DNA of 33,178 nucleotides from positions 1-33,178 of the forward strand of contig CABRDB010000084.1 of assembly GCA_902469555.1 (NCBI GenBank), written 5' to 3'. Below, piece by piece: positions 8,309 through 15,892 of this stretch. The notes beneath the pieces were generated by a model. The model was not told where the DNA came from and ran no database searches. It was given only the letters and a program-made list of their open reading frames with translations. Source of the DNA: an uncultured Collinsella sp. (GTDB lineage: Bacteria; Actinomycetota; Coriobacteriia; Coriobacteriales; Coriobacteriaceae). The first letter of the stretch is position 1; each line of letters starts with the position of its first letter. The position numbers and the translations under genes are program-made.

Positions 8309-8689
8309 ATGGATGAGAACAAGATGGGATGGCGCGAGTATGCACGCTATGCCGAGATGTCGGCCGAGGAGCTGGCGCGCGATTGCGAGGTGCAGGTGTT
8401 TCGCGCGACGGGCCCGGGCGGACAAGGCGTCAACACGACGGACTCGGCGGTGCGTATGAAACATATCCCTTCGGGAATTACCGTGACGGCGCGTGAGAGC
8501 CGTAGTCAGTTCCAAAACCGTAGTAGCTGCCTGCGTAAGCTGCGCGCTGAGCTTGGGCGTCGCGGGCGTCCACCGCTTCGACGCGTAAAGACCAAGGTGC
8601 CTCAGCGCTCTCGCCAGCGCAGGCTCAATGATAAGCACTTCAACGCCATTAAAAAGGCTAACCGTCGCAAACCGGGCAGCGACGAATAG
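8309..8689 (+). CDS. ArfB-like peptidyl-tRNA hydrolase (release-factor GGQ domain)
   Basis: A 126-residue protein with only the catalytic class-I release-factor domain. GGQ at residues 37-39 sits in the conserved context [10 protein letters not shown]. There is no codon-recognition domain. The C-terminal third is very basic, like the tail that ArfB (YaeJ) threads into the empty mRNA channel. This supports a stalled-ribosome rescue role, releasing the peptide when no stop codon is present. The ATG at 8309 has GGGGAGG eight bases upstream; longer upstream reading runs through the xpt terminator and is rejected. ArfB-like is preferred over RF-H by size and tail. Confidence 0.85.
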   Translation: MDENKMGWREYARYAEMSAEELARDCEVQVFRATGPGGQGVNTTDSAVRMKHIPSGITVTARESRSQFQNRSSCLRKLRAELGRRGRPPLRRVKTKVPQRSRQRRLNDKHFNAIKKANRRKPGSDE

Positions 8690-8698
8690 CTTCCTCAT

Positions 8699-8767
8699 AA
8701 GTTGCGGTGAAATAGGGACTGTTTTGCGGCTTTAGCTGCATAAACAGTCCCTATTTCACCGCAACTT
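8699..8767. repeat. 26-bp perfect palindrome between convergent genes
   Basis: Positions 8699-8724 and 8742-8767 are perfect 26-base reverse complements. The 17-base centre folds further (TGC/GCA, GGC/GCT-type pairs), giving about 32 bp in all. The arms contain TAGGGACTGTTT and its complement. Neither side has a T tract, so a simple terminator role is doubtful. Confidence 0.85.
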
Positions 8768-8775
8768 AGAGGTGG

Positions 8776-9738
8776 CTAGCGGGTGGGGTGCCAGACCTCG
8801 AGGGCGCCGACGAGGATGTCGACCTCGATGCGCGAGGCGACGATGGGCTCGCCGTCGGCCTGGATGGGGTAGTAGGGCTCCTCAAAGGTGAGCTCGGCAT
8901 GGCGGCAGCGGCGCATGCGAACCGGTGGCAACTTGGTATGGTGGCCGTCCTTGGCCGAAAGAAACATAGGCAGGGCAACCGCGCGAGGGACAGGGCCGCA
9001 TGCGTAACAGATGTCGAGCATGCCGTCGCAGGGGTCGGCATCGGGGCAGATGCGATAGCCCGAGCCATAGGTAGGACCAAGCTGAATCGCCATGATGATC
9101 GCCCTCACGCGCTCGGCGGGCGCGCCGTCAAAGCTGACGGTCATGGGGTAGTTGCGATAGCGTAGGCCAAACTGCTCAAGTCCCGAGAGGGTGTAGAGCG
9201 GAGCACCCGTCAAGCCGGTCTTTTTGCGCAGCTCGGTGGTGCCAAGGCCGATGGCGGCATCAATACCGACGGAGAGCGTCTGGTCGTAATACTCGACGAT
9301 CGCCTCGCCGCTGCCGCATGCGGGGTTCCATGAGCGAATCCGCCCGATGTCCTGACGCTGCAGCTCACAGGTGAGCAGCGCGCCAAAATCCTTGCCGGAG
9401 AAATCTTCGATGCCGAGCGTCTGGGCAAAATCGTTGCCGGAGCCTACGGGCAGGACGGCAAGAGCGGGGCGGGCGTCCTTCTTTTGCATCATAAGCCCGT
9501 TGACGACCTCGTGGATCACGCCGTCGCCGCCAAGGGCGATAACGGTGCGATAGCCCTGAGCCTGTGCGGCAAGCTCCTTGGCGTGACCCATGTGCTCGGT
9601 TAGCACCAGGTCAAACTGGGATGCGCGCGCGGTCATATCCAAAAAGCGTTGCAGGCGCTCGGCAACTTCGCGCGCCGCACCCGACTGGGCGGCTGGGTTG
9701 GCGATGATGAGCGTGCGACCAAAATCAGTTGCGTGCAT
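8776..9738 (-). CDS. Diacylglycerol kinase-family lipid kinase
   Basis: A 320-residue soluble lipid kinase of the DagK/YegS/sphingosine-kinase group. It shows the nucleotide-binding ALGGDGVIHEVVNGLM (GGDG at 70-73) and LPVGSGNDFA at 96-104, followed by the beta-rich C-terminal domain ending QADGEP. Such enzymes phosphorylate diacylglycerol at the membrane in phospholipid recycling. The start ATG at 9736-9738 has GGGAG eight bases upstream; 24 further upstream codons are open but unlike the family. It lies 87 bases downstream of the ClC gene on the same strand and may be cotranscribed. Confidence 0.88.
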   Translation of the reverse strand: MHATDFGRTLIIANPAAQSGAAREVAERLQRFLDMTARASQFDLVLTEHMGHAKELAAQAQGYRTVIALGGDGVIHEVVNGLMMQKKDARPALAVLPVGSGNDFAQTLGIEDFSGKDFGALLTCELQRQDIGRIRSWNPACGSGEAIVEYYDQTLSVGIDAAIGLGTTELRKKTGLTGAPLYTLSGLEQFGLRYRNYPMTVSFDGAPAERVRAIIMAIQLGPTYGSGYRICPDADPCDGMLDICYACGPVPRAVALPMFLSAKDGHHTKLPPVRMRRCRHAELTFEEPYYPIQADGEPIVASRIEVDILVGALEVWHPTR

Positions 9739-9825
9739 GGGGCGACTCCCGGCGTATGACGTGACGGTGCGGTCGCGCTCAGGTCGAATTGCCCCCGATT
9801 GTGGCTGCACGGCGAATACTAACGT

Positions 9826-11247
9826 CTACTCTATCAGGTCGTTGTGGCGCTCGATAGCCTCTGCCACCGTGTGGCCTTCGTCCACGATAAGCGAGCGGCG
9901 CTTAGGGGATACAATGCGCTGTGCGGGATACACGCCACGGTGGCCGCCGGCAAGGTAGCTAATAAACGAAACGATGACAAAGAAGCCCGCGGCCGTTCCA
10001 TGAAACAGGTCGATGGCCATCATGCAGGTGGTGATGGGCACGTTAAGGCCGGCGCAGAACACGCCGAGCATGCCCAGCGCCGCCAGAAAGCTCGGGTCGA
10101 TTCCGACGAGGCAGCCGATCCATCCGCCGAGCGCCGCACCGATGCCAAACAGAGGCGTGACCTCGCCGCCTTGGAAGCCGGCGCCCAGGGTGAGCGCTGT
10201 GACGACCAACTTGATGGCTGCGTCCGCCAGGGTGGTGTTGCCTGCAAATCCGGCGCCGGAAAGCCACGTGGAAAGGCCGGCGTAGTCCCAGGCGTCGAGG
10301 AGGGCATAGGCGGCCAAAACCACGAGTGCGCCTATAAGTGCGCGAACAAGGTAATTGGTGATAAAGCGACCGTACAGGCTTTTGACGGTTCGAACCGACC
10401 AGGCAAAGAGGCGTGCCGTCAGACCGAAGATAATGGCGCTGATAACAACGATGGCGACCGTTTTGGGCGACATGGCGGGAACGCTGGCGATGACATTCGC
10501 TTCGTACTCGGTTCCCAAGGCAAGCGACGTAAAGTAGCCGGTAAACGAGGCGACCAGGCAGTAGATGCCCGCGGTGTAGTCGATCTTGCCGATAAAGCAC
10601 ATCTCCATGCCAAAGAAAGCTCCGGCAAGGGGCGAGCCGAATACGGCGCCAAAAGCGGATGAGATGCCGGCGAGCATGAGGTCGTGGTGATCATGCTTTT
10701 TGAGGTGGGCGAGGCTCGAGATGTTGCTGGCGATGGTGCCGCCAATCTGCACCGCGGCTCCCTCGCGACCGGCCGACCCGCCCGTTAGGTGCGTGAGCGT
10801 GGAGCAGACGAAGGTGAGGACGGCCATGCGCATATGGATGAGGCGTGTGCCCAGAGCGGAGTCGATGACCAGGTTGTTGCCACGCTTGGCGGCGAGACCG
10901 TGGTTCTTGTAGACCCATGCGGTGGCCATGCCCACGATGGGGAGCAGGGCGTACACCCACGCATGGTGCTCGCGATAATCGGTCGCGATATTCAGCGAGG
11001 CCAAAAACGCCCAAGCGGCAACGCCCATGGCGAGCGAGACGATGACGACGAGTACGAGCAACTTAGCGCTCGCGAGTAGGTTGCGGGCGTTGCGGCGTGT
11101 GTCGGCAGCCAAGAGATGCTCGGAGCGGGTGAGCTGATGCCTGCCTGCCATGATGGCGTCGTTCAGGGAGAAAAAGCCGCCGTCATCGAGCGGCTGGGAA
11201 TGATCCTGCGCCTCGTTTGCGCTTTCGGGTTTGTCGTTATGAGCCAT
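9826..11247 (-). CDS. ClC-family anion transporter, possibly CLC-F fluoride exporter
   Basis: A 473-residue ClC membrane protein, with a soluble N-terminal 60 residues and then about ten or more membrane helices. The gating-glutamate motif is GREGAAVQIG (Glu162), where chloride ClCs usually have GREGP. The first anion-site loop reads GNNLVIDS at 123-130 rather than GSGIP. As I recall, the GNNLI-type loop marks the fluoride/proton antiporter branch CLC-F. The third loop is GGEVTPLFGIG rather than GGxFxP. A fluoride exporter is therefore a reasonable guess. The ATG at 11247 follows AAGAGGAA. No crcB-type fluoride riboswitch is evident upstream. Confidence 0.82.
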   Translation of the reverse strand: MAHNDKPESANEAQDHSQPLDDGGFFSLNDAIMAGRHQLTRSEHLLAADTRRNARNLLASAKLLVLVVIVSLAMGVAAWAFLASLNIATDYREHHAWVYALLPIVGMATAWVYKNHGLAAKRGNNLVIDSALGTRLIHMRMAVLTFVCSTLTHLTGGSAGREGAAVQIGGTIASNISSLAHLKKHDHHDLMLAGISSAFGAVFGSPLAGAFFGMEMCFIGKIDYTAGIYCLVASFTGYFTSLALGTEYEANVIASVPAMSPKTVAIVVISAIIFGLTARLFAWSVRTVKSLYGRFITNYLVRALIGALVVLAAYALLDAWDYAGLSTWLSGAGFAGNTTLADAAIKLVVTALTLGAGFQGGEVTPLFGIGAALGGWIGCLVGIDPSFLAALGMLGVFCAGLNVPITTCMMAIDLFHGTAAGFFVIVSFISYLAGGHRGVYPAQRIVSPKRRSLIVDEGHTVAEAIERHNDLIE

Positions 11248-11276
11248 ACGTTCCTCTTTTAGGTTGCAACGCAAGC

Positions 11277-11305
11277 ATTATAGAACGCGGCAAACGCGAC
11301 GAACC
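11277..11305 (-). promoter_or_regulatory. Candidate promoter of the ClC gene
   Basis: On the minus strand a perfect TATAAT lies at 11282-11277, about 30 bases before the start codon. The -35 is poor (TTCGTC with a 15-base spacer). Confidence 0.45.
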
Positions 11306-11394
11306 GGTGGGTTGGTTTCCATTCTGTTTCGCGGCCTGCAACCGACAGGTGTATTTGCGGGTACAGGCCGAGTCGCGGTCGTACACCGGGGGAT

Positions 11395-11400
11395 TATACT
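11395..11400 (+). promoter_or_regulatory. Candidate -10 box for moeA
   Basis: TATACT at 11395-11400 lies 57 bases before the moeA start. The -35 position has no clear match, so an activator or extended contact may be needed. Confidence 0.35.
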
Positions 11401-11457
11401 GAGACAAGCATAAAGAATTGGCGCCCCTGTTGTGCGCCGTGGCATTAAGAGGTGCAT

Positions 11458-12720
11458 ATGGCAGAGAAACTCATTCCGCTGGAGGATGCGCAGACGATTG
11501 TTCTGTCGCACGTTGCTCCGACGGATCTCATCGAGATTCCCGTGTGGCAGGCCGCCGGTCTTCCCTTGGCAGAGGACGCGGTGGCCGATATCGACATCTC
11601 GCCGTTTGCCAACAGCGCTATGGACGGATATGCCGTGCGGTCGGCGGACTTGGCGCAGGTATCTGGTGAGGCGCCGGTGACGCTCGACGTTATCGGACAT
11701 GAGGCCGCGGGCCATGTGTTTGAGGGCGCAATCGGCGCGGGTGAGACGGTCCGCATCATGACGGGCGCGCCGGTACCCGAAGGTGCCGATGCCGTGGTGA
11801 AATACGAGATCGTCGACGTGCTCGATGGCGACGGCAACGAGGGCTCGCACGTTCGCTTCTCGGTGCCTGCCAAGGTAGGGGAGAACGTTCGCTCTGCCGC
11901 CGAGGAGGCCCATGCCGGCGACGTCGTGATGCGTACTGGCGAGGTTGTGGCCCCGGCAGGTGCCGGCCTGCTGGCAAGCGCCGGATACGCGAGCGTGAAG
12001 GTGCACGCCGCCCCGCACGTGGGCATTATCTCGCTGGGGACGGAACTGGTCGTACCGAGTAACGTGCCGGCGCGCGGGCAGATTCGCGACTCCAACTCGT
12101 CGGCGTTGATGGCCGAAGCACTCGATGCAGGAGCCGAGCCCGTGTTCTACGGCATCGCGCCCGATGATGAGCAGGCGATCGCCGAGCTGGTGCATCGTGC
12201 CGTGCAGGAGTGCGATTTTGTCATTACGAGCGGCGGCGCCTCGGCGGGTGACTACGACTACGTGACGGCGCTGGTTAAGCGCGAGGGCGAGGTGCTGTTC
12301 GATCGCATCTCGATGCGTCCGGGCAAGGCCATCACGTTTGGCTTGCTCGGGGGTAAGCCCTACCTGGGGCTTTCAGGCAATCCGGCCGCGGCGTATGTGG
12401 GCTTTGAAATGCTCGCCCGTCCGGCTATCCGCAAGATGCGCGGCTTTGCCGAGGGTGCGCGTCCCGTACAGCAGGCGACGCTCACGCACGACGTGAAAAA
12501 GCGTCAGCATCGCCGCTTCTTCGATCGCGCCACGGTTTTGCGCGACCCCGAGACCGGTGAGCTGTTGGTGACCGAGGCTAAGACGCAGAATTCGGCGCTG
12601 CTCGGCACGATGCAGCGTGCGAACTGCCTGCTGCGTATTGACGAAGGACCGTGCGAGCTCAAGGTGGGCGATGTCGTGGACGTTGTTCGCGTCGACCTGC
12701 TCGAGGGCACTGTGCTGTAG
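11458..12720 (+). CDS. moeA: Molybdopterin molybdenumtransferase
   Basis: A 420-residue MoeA, which inserts molybdate into adenylylated molybdopterin in the last step of Mo-cofactor synthesis. Signatures in order are FANSAMDGYAV near residue 47, MTGAPVPEGADAVVKYE near 101, ISLGTELV near 190, TSGGASAGDYDYV near 259, and LSGNPAAAYV near 305, with a C-terminal beta-barrel domain. The length is close to the E. coli protein (411). The ATG at 11458 lies five to six bases after AAGAGG. It begins a molybdenum run: the mogA-type gene follows after 10 bases and modABC after that. Confidence 0.94.
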   Translation: MAEKLIPLEDAQTIVLSHVAPTDLIEIPVWQAAGLPLAEDAVADIDISPFANSAMDGYAVRSADLAQVSGEAPVTLDVIGHEAAGHVFEGAIGAGETVRIMTGAPVPEGADAVVKYEIVDVLDGDGNEGSHVRFSVPAKVGENVRSAAEEAHAGDVVMRTGEVVAPAGAGLLASAGYASVKVHAAPHVGIISLGTELVVPSNVPARGQIRDSNSSALMAEALDAGAEPVFYGIAPDDEQAIAELVHRAVQECDFVITSGGASAGDYDYVTALVKREGEVLFDRISMRPGKAITFGLLGGKPYLGLSGNPAAAYVGFEMLARPAIRKMRGFAEGARPVQQATLTHDVKKRQHRRFFDRATVLRDPETGELLVTEAKTQNSALLGTMQRANCLLRIDEGPCELKVGDVVDVVRVDLLEGTVL

Positions 12721-12730
12721 GAGGAGTGCT

Positions 12731-13210
12731 ATGGAGTTGAAGATATCGATCGTGACGTGTTCGGACACGCGCGATCTTGCGCAGGACGAGGCGGGAGCCA
12801 CACTCGAGGATCTTATCGAGGCGCAGGGCTGGACGGTCGCTTCACATGTGGTCGTGCGCGATGACGTCAGCGAGATCGGTGATGCCATTGTGGAAGCCGC
12901 CGATGAGTGCCACGCCAATGTCGTGCTCACCTGCGGCGGCACGGGGCTTTCGATGCGCGATGTGACGCCCGAGGCGACGCGTGCCGTCTGCGACCGCGAT
13001 GTGCCGGGTATTGCAGAGGCAATCCGTGCGTACTCCATGACTAAGACGCGCCGCGCTATGCTCTCGCGCGCTATTTGCATGCAACGAGGTCATACACTTG
13101 TCGTAAACTTTCCCGGTTCTACGAAGGCCGCCCGCGAAAGCTGGGAGGCCATAGCGGACCAGCTGGAGCATGCGGCTCAGATGACAGCGGGCGGCGGACA
13201 TACCAACTAA
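12731..13210 (+). CDS. MogA/MoaB-type molybdopterin adenylyltransferase
   Basis: A 159-residue protein of the MogA/MoaB fold that adenylylates molybdopterin before MoeA acts. The conserved TCGGTGLSMRDVTPEAT is at about residues 68-84, and the C-terminal NFPGSTKAARESW matches the substrate-binding end of the family. It starts at ATG 12731, ten bases after the moeA stop with AGGAGTG in between, so the two are surely cotranscribed. In organisms with one such protein it is called MogA or MoaB interchangeably; I leave the symbol blank. Confidence 0.92.
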   Translation: MELKISIVTCSDTRDLAQDEAGATLEDLIEAQGWTVASHVVVRDDVSEIGDAIVEAADECHANVVLTCGGTGLSMRDVTPEATRAVCDRDVPGIAEAIRAYSMTKTRRAMLSRAICMQRGHTLVVNFPGSTKAARESWEAIADQLEHAAQMTAGGGHTN

Positions 13211-13300
13211 GCGGTTTACCTGCGGCGGGGCGACCTGAACGGCTGCTCCGCTTTTGTTTTCCGCCGAAGCGACGCCGAGGTGCACGGTAACTTGAAACTA

Positions 13301-13353
13301 TATTCTCTGGTGAGAATAATTTCTCACTATCATTATTCGCGAAGAAATATAAT
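13301..13353 (+). promoter_or_regulatory. Promoter and overlapping operator palindromes of modA
   Basis: A perfect -10 box TATAAT lies at 13348-13353. Upstream, TATTCTC/GAGAATA (13301-13307, 13312-13318) and GTGAGAA/TTCTCAC (13310-13316, 13320-13326) form two overlapping palindromes in an AT-rich patch. They cover the -35 zone, as a repressor site would. They do not look like the classical ModE site. Confidence 0.5.
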
Positions 13354-13413
13354 CTGATTGCAGAATAAAGCCCGCGGTGAGGTGCCCGGGCAAAACGTCC
13401 GAAAGGGTTGAAT

Positions 13414-14289
13414 ATGTTCGATATGGTTTCACGCCGCGGTTTCGTCTCGCTTTCTGCTGCCGCTGCTGCCGGCCTTGGCCTTGCTGGTTGCTCGGGCAAC
13501 AAGTCTTCCGAGCCCGCCGGCTCCGATGCCGGCTCCGCCAAGGCCTCTTCCAAGAAGGAAACCGTCGAGCTCCAGGTCTTTGCCGCCAACTCGCTCGAGA
13601 AGGCCCTGCCCGAGGTCCAGGAGCTTTACACCGAGCAGACCGGGGCCACGTTTGCCGACACGCAGTTTAAGGCGTCTGGCGACCTTGTCGAGCAGATGCG
13701 CGCCGGTGCCGCCGTTGACGTGCTCATCACGGCCTCCAAGGGCACCATGGATGACGCTGAGACCGCCGAGCTCGTCGACACCGACACCCGTGAGGACATG
13801 TTCGTCAACGACCTCGTGATCATTCGCGCCGAGGGCTCCGACACCAAGGTCGAGGCTATCGCCGACGTTGCGAATCTGGACGGCAAGATCGCCATTGGCG
13901 ACGCCAAGACCGTCCCCGCCGGCAAGTACGCCAACCAAGCGCTGGCTTCCGTGGGCCTCTACACCGGCACCGAGGGCGACGACGGCGAGTATGCTCCCGA
14001 AATCGCCGACAAGGTCGCGCTGGCCGACAAAGTTGGTACCGCCGCCGCCTATGTGTCCACAGGCGACTGCGTGGCCGGTTTTGTCTACAGCTCCGATATC
14101 TTCCGCTACGACGGTATCGAGGAGGCCTTCGTGTGCCCCGAGGATTCGCACAAGCCCATCGTGTATCCGGGTGCCGTTGCCGAGAGCTCCGAGCACGCCG
14201 ACGAGGCCAAGGCGTTCATCGACTTCTGTCTGACCAACAAGAAGGCGCAGAAGATTTGGTCTAAGTACGGATTTGAGCTTTCCGAGTAG
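13414..14289 (+). CDS. modA: Molybdate ABC transporter, substrate-binding lipoprotein
   Basis: A 291-residue extracytoplasmic binding protein for molybdate or tungstate. The N-terminus has a twin-arginine-like SRRGF (Arg7-Arg8), an Ala-rich hydrophobic stretch, and a lipobox LAGC ending at Cys26, so it is a lipoprotein anchored outside the membrane. The mature part shows the ModA features VFAANSLEKALPE, AGAAVDVLITASKG, VIIRAEGS and YPGAVAESS. The start ATG at 13414 is six bases after GAAAGGG. A terminator-like hairpin separates it from modB. Confidence 0.93.
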   Translation: MFDMVSRRGFVSLSAAAAAGLGLAGCSGNKSSEPAGSDAGSAKASSKKETVELQVFAANSLEKALPEVQELYTEQTGATFADTQFKASGDLVEQMRAGAAVDVLITASKGTMDDAETAELVDTDTREDMFVNDLVIIRAEGSDTKVEAIADVANLDGKIAIGDAKTVPAGKYANQALASVGLYTGTEGDDGEYAPEIADKVALADKVGTAAAYVSTGDCVAGFVYSSDIFRYDGIEEAFVCPEDSHKPIVYPGAVAESSEHADEAKAFIDFCLTNKKAQKIWSKYGFELSE

Positions 14290-14320
14290 TGCGCAACATC
14301 GTTGCATAACGATATGCTTG

Positions 14321-14354
14321 AGGGCGGGCGTTCTTGCGATCGCCCGTCCTTTTT
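14321..14354 (+). terminator. Intra-operon terminator between modA and modB
   Basis: A 10-bp stem (14321-14330 with 14341-14350, one G-T pair), a ten-base loop and five T residues. Placed between modA and modB, it probably gives more binding protein than permease. Confidence 0.8.
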
Positions 14355-14407
14355 AGATTGAACCGGCGTGTCTGCGCGCCGTATGCCCTGTGTTTGAGGA
14401 GTCGCCC

Positions 14408-15889
14408 GTGTCAAGGAAAACGTTTCGCCTGCTCGCCGCGCTGGCAGCGGTTCTCTTTGCGTTTACCTCGCTGCCTGGGGCTGCCTGTGCCGAGGCGCTC
14501 TTTACCACTGCCGATGGGTGCCAGGCGACCGAGGACTCCGCGCTTATCGATGGCGTCGATTTTGGCCTCAACGCCTTTGAGCGAAACGCCAAGGGAACGG
14601 CCCGCTCGTTTGCCGACCAGCCCGAGGGCTATCGTTTTCCTATCTACAAGAAGACGACTCTCGTGACGGTGACGACGCCCGAGAGCATCGTGGTCTGGGT
14701 CGACGCCCATGCTGCCAAAGACGCGGGGCTCGACATCTCAAAGGCAGATGACCAGAAGGCGCTCAAGAAGATGCTCGCAGGTCTCGATAAGTCTCACTCC
14801 ATGGGTGGAGCGCTGCTGGAGGACTCCAGGCTTGAGTGGGTGTTCACCTCGGACAACGAACTTGTGCAGGGCGATTATCGCTATCAGTTTAAGCTGAGGG
14901 GCGACGACGGCGACTACTACACCGTTGCGAACGCCGCGGATGCCGCAAACGCAGAGCTTGACCTGGGTGGCGGAGCCCTGTGGAGCGATAACGCCGCCTT
15001 AGTGCCGTATGCGAGCGTCTCGACGACGGAGCCGCCTTCGCTGGCGGAGCGTGCCTCGACTTTTTTTGACGGCATCGACTATCGCCCGTTTTGGGTGTCC
15101 GTTAAAACGAGTGGCCTTGCCCTGCTGATCTCCTTTGCGCTGGGCCTGTTCGCCGCGTGGAAGACTATGGGTACCTCGAGTCGCATCAAGGGCCTGCTCG
15201 ATTCGGTCTTTACGATTCCTATGGTGCTGCCGCCCACGGTTTGTGGCTTTCTGCTCCTCATGCTGTTTGGCCGCTCGACCGGGGTGGGCCAGTGGCTCAT
15301 CGCGCATGGCATCTCGATTGTCTTTACGTGGCCGGCGGCGGTGATCTCTGCCGTGGTGGTGTCGTTCCCGCTCGTCTATCGTACGGCACTCGGAGCCTTC
15401 GAGAGCCTCGACACGCAGATGCTCGACGCCGCGCGAACCTTGGGATGGTCCGAGTGTCGCATCTTTACCAAGCTCATGATGCCGCTCGGCTGGCCCTCGA
15501 TTGCCGCCGGCACGGTGCTCGCCTTTGCCCGCGCGATGGGAGAGTTTGGCTGCACCCTGTTCTTTGCGGGCAACTACGCCGGTATTACGCAGACCATTCC
15601 CATCGCCATCTACTTTGAGTGGATGGGCGGCAACACCTCGGTGGCCCTCTTTTGGGTCGTCGTCGTGATCGTGTTTAGTTTCCTGGTAATCCTGTTCATC
15701 AACATGTACACGGCGCATTCGCAAAAGTATCGCGAGCGTGGTCTCTCCCGTGCGGAGCGCAAGCAGGCCAAGCGGCTGGGCAGCCAGACCGATTCGCTCG
15801 ACCCGGTCGGCGGCGATGCCTTGCGCATCGATCGCGAGGCGCTGGCCGAGCTTATGCGCGACGACGCAGCACCGCAGGGAGGTCGATAA
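14408..15889 (+). CDS. modB: Molybdate ABC permease ModB with large N-terminal extracytoplasmic domain
   Basis: A 493-residue permease, twice the usual ModB length of about 225. Residues 1-28 are a signal peptide ending ACA. Residues 29 to about 222 form an extra domain, rich in Asp/Ala and predicted outside the membrane, which I do not recognise. From about 229 the ModB part follows with five to six helices, including the IPMVLPPTVCGF segment at 270-281 and the ATPase-contact EAA loop at 341-363 (AARTLGW). A short charged tail follows residue 436. The start is GTG at 14408, with GAGGAG seven bases upstream. There is no frameshift between the parts. Confidence 0.9.
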   Translation: MSRKTFRLLAALAAVLFAFTSLPGAACAEALFTTADGCQATEDSALIDGVDFGLNAFERNAKGTARSFADQPEGYRFPIYKKTTLVTVTTPESIVVWVDAHAAKDAGLDISKADDQKALKKMLAGLDKSHSMGGALLEDSRLEWVFTSDNELVQGDYRYQFKLRGDDGDYYTVANAADAANAELDLGGGALWSDNAALVPYASVSTTEPPSLAERASTFFDGIDYRPFWVSVKTSGLALLISFALGLFAAWKTMGTSSRIKGLLDSVFTIPMVLPPTVCGFLLLMLFGRSTGVGQWLIAHGISIVFTWPAAVISAVVVSFPLVYRTALGAFESLDTQMLDAARTLGWSECRIFTKLMMPLGWPSIAAGTVLAFARAMGEFGCTLFFAGNYAGITQTIPIAIYFEWMGGNTSVALFWVVVVIVFSFLVILFINMYTAHSQKYRERGLSRAERKQAKRLGSQTDSLDPVGGDALRIDREALAELMRDDAAPQGGR

Positions 15890-15892
15890 GCT

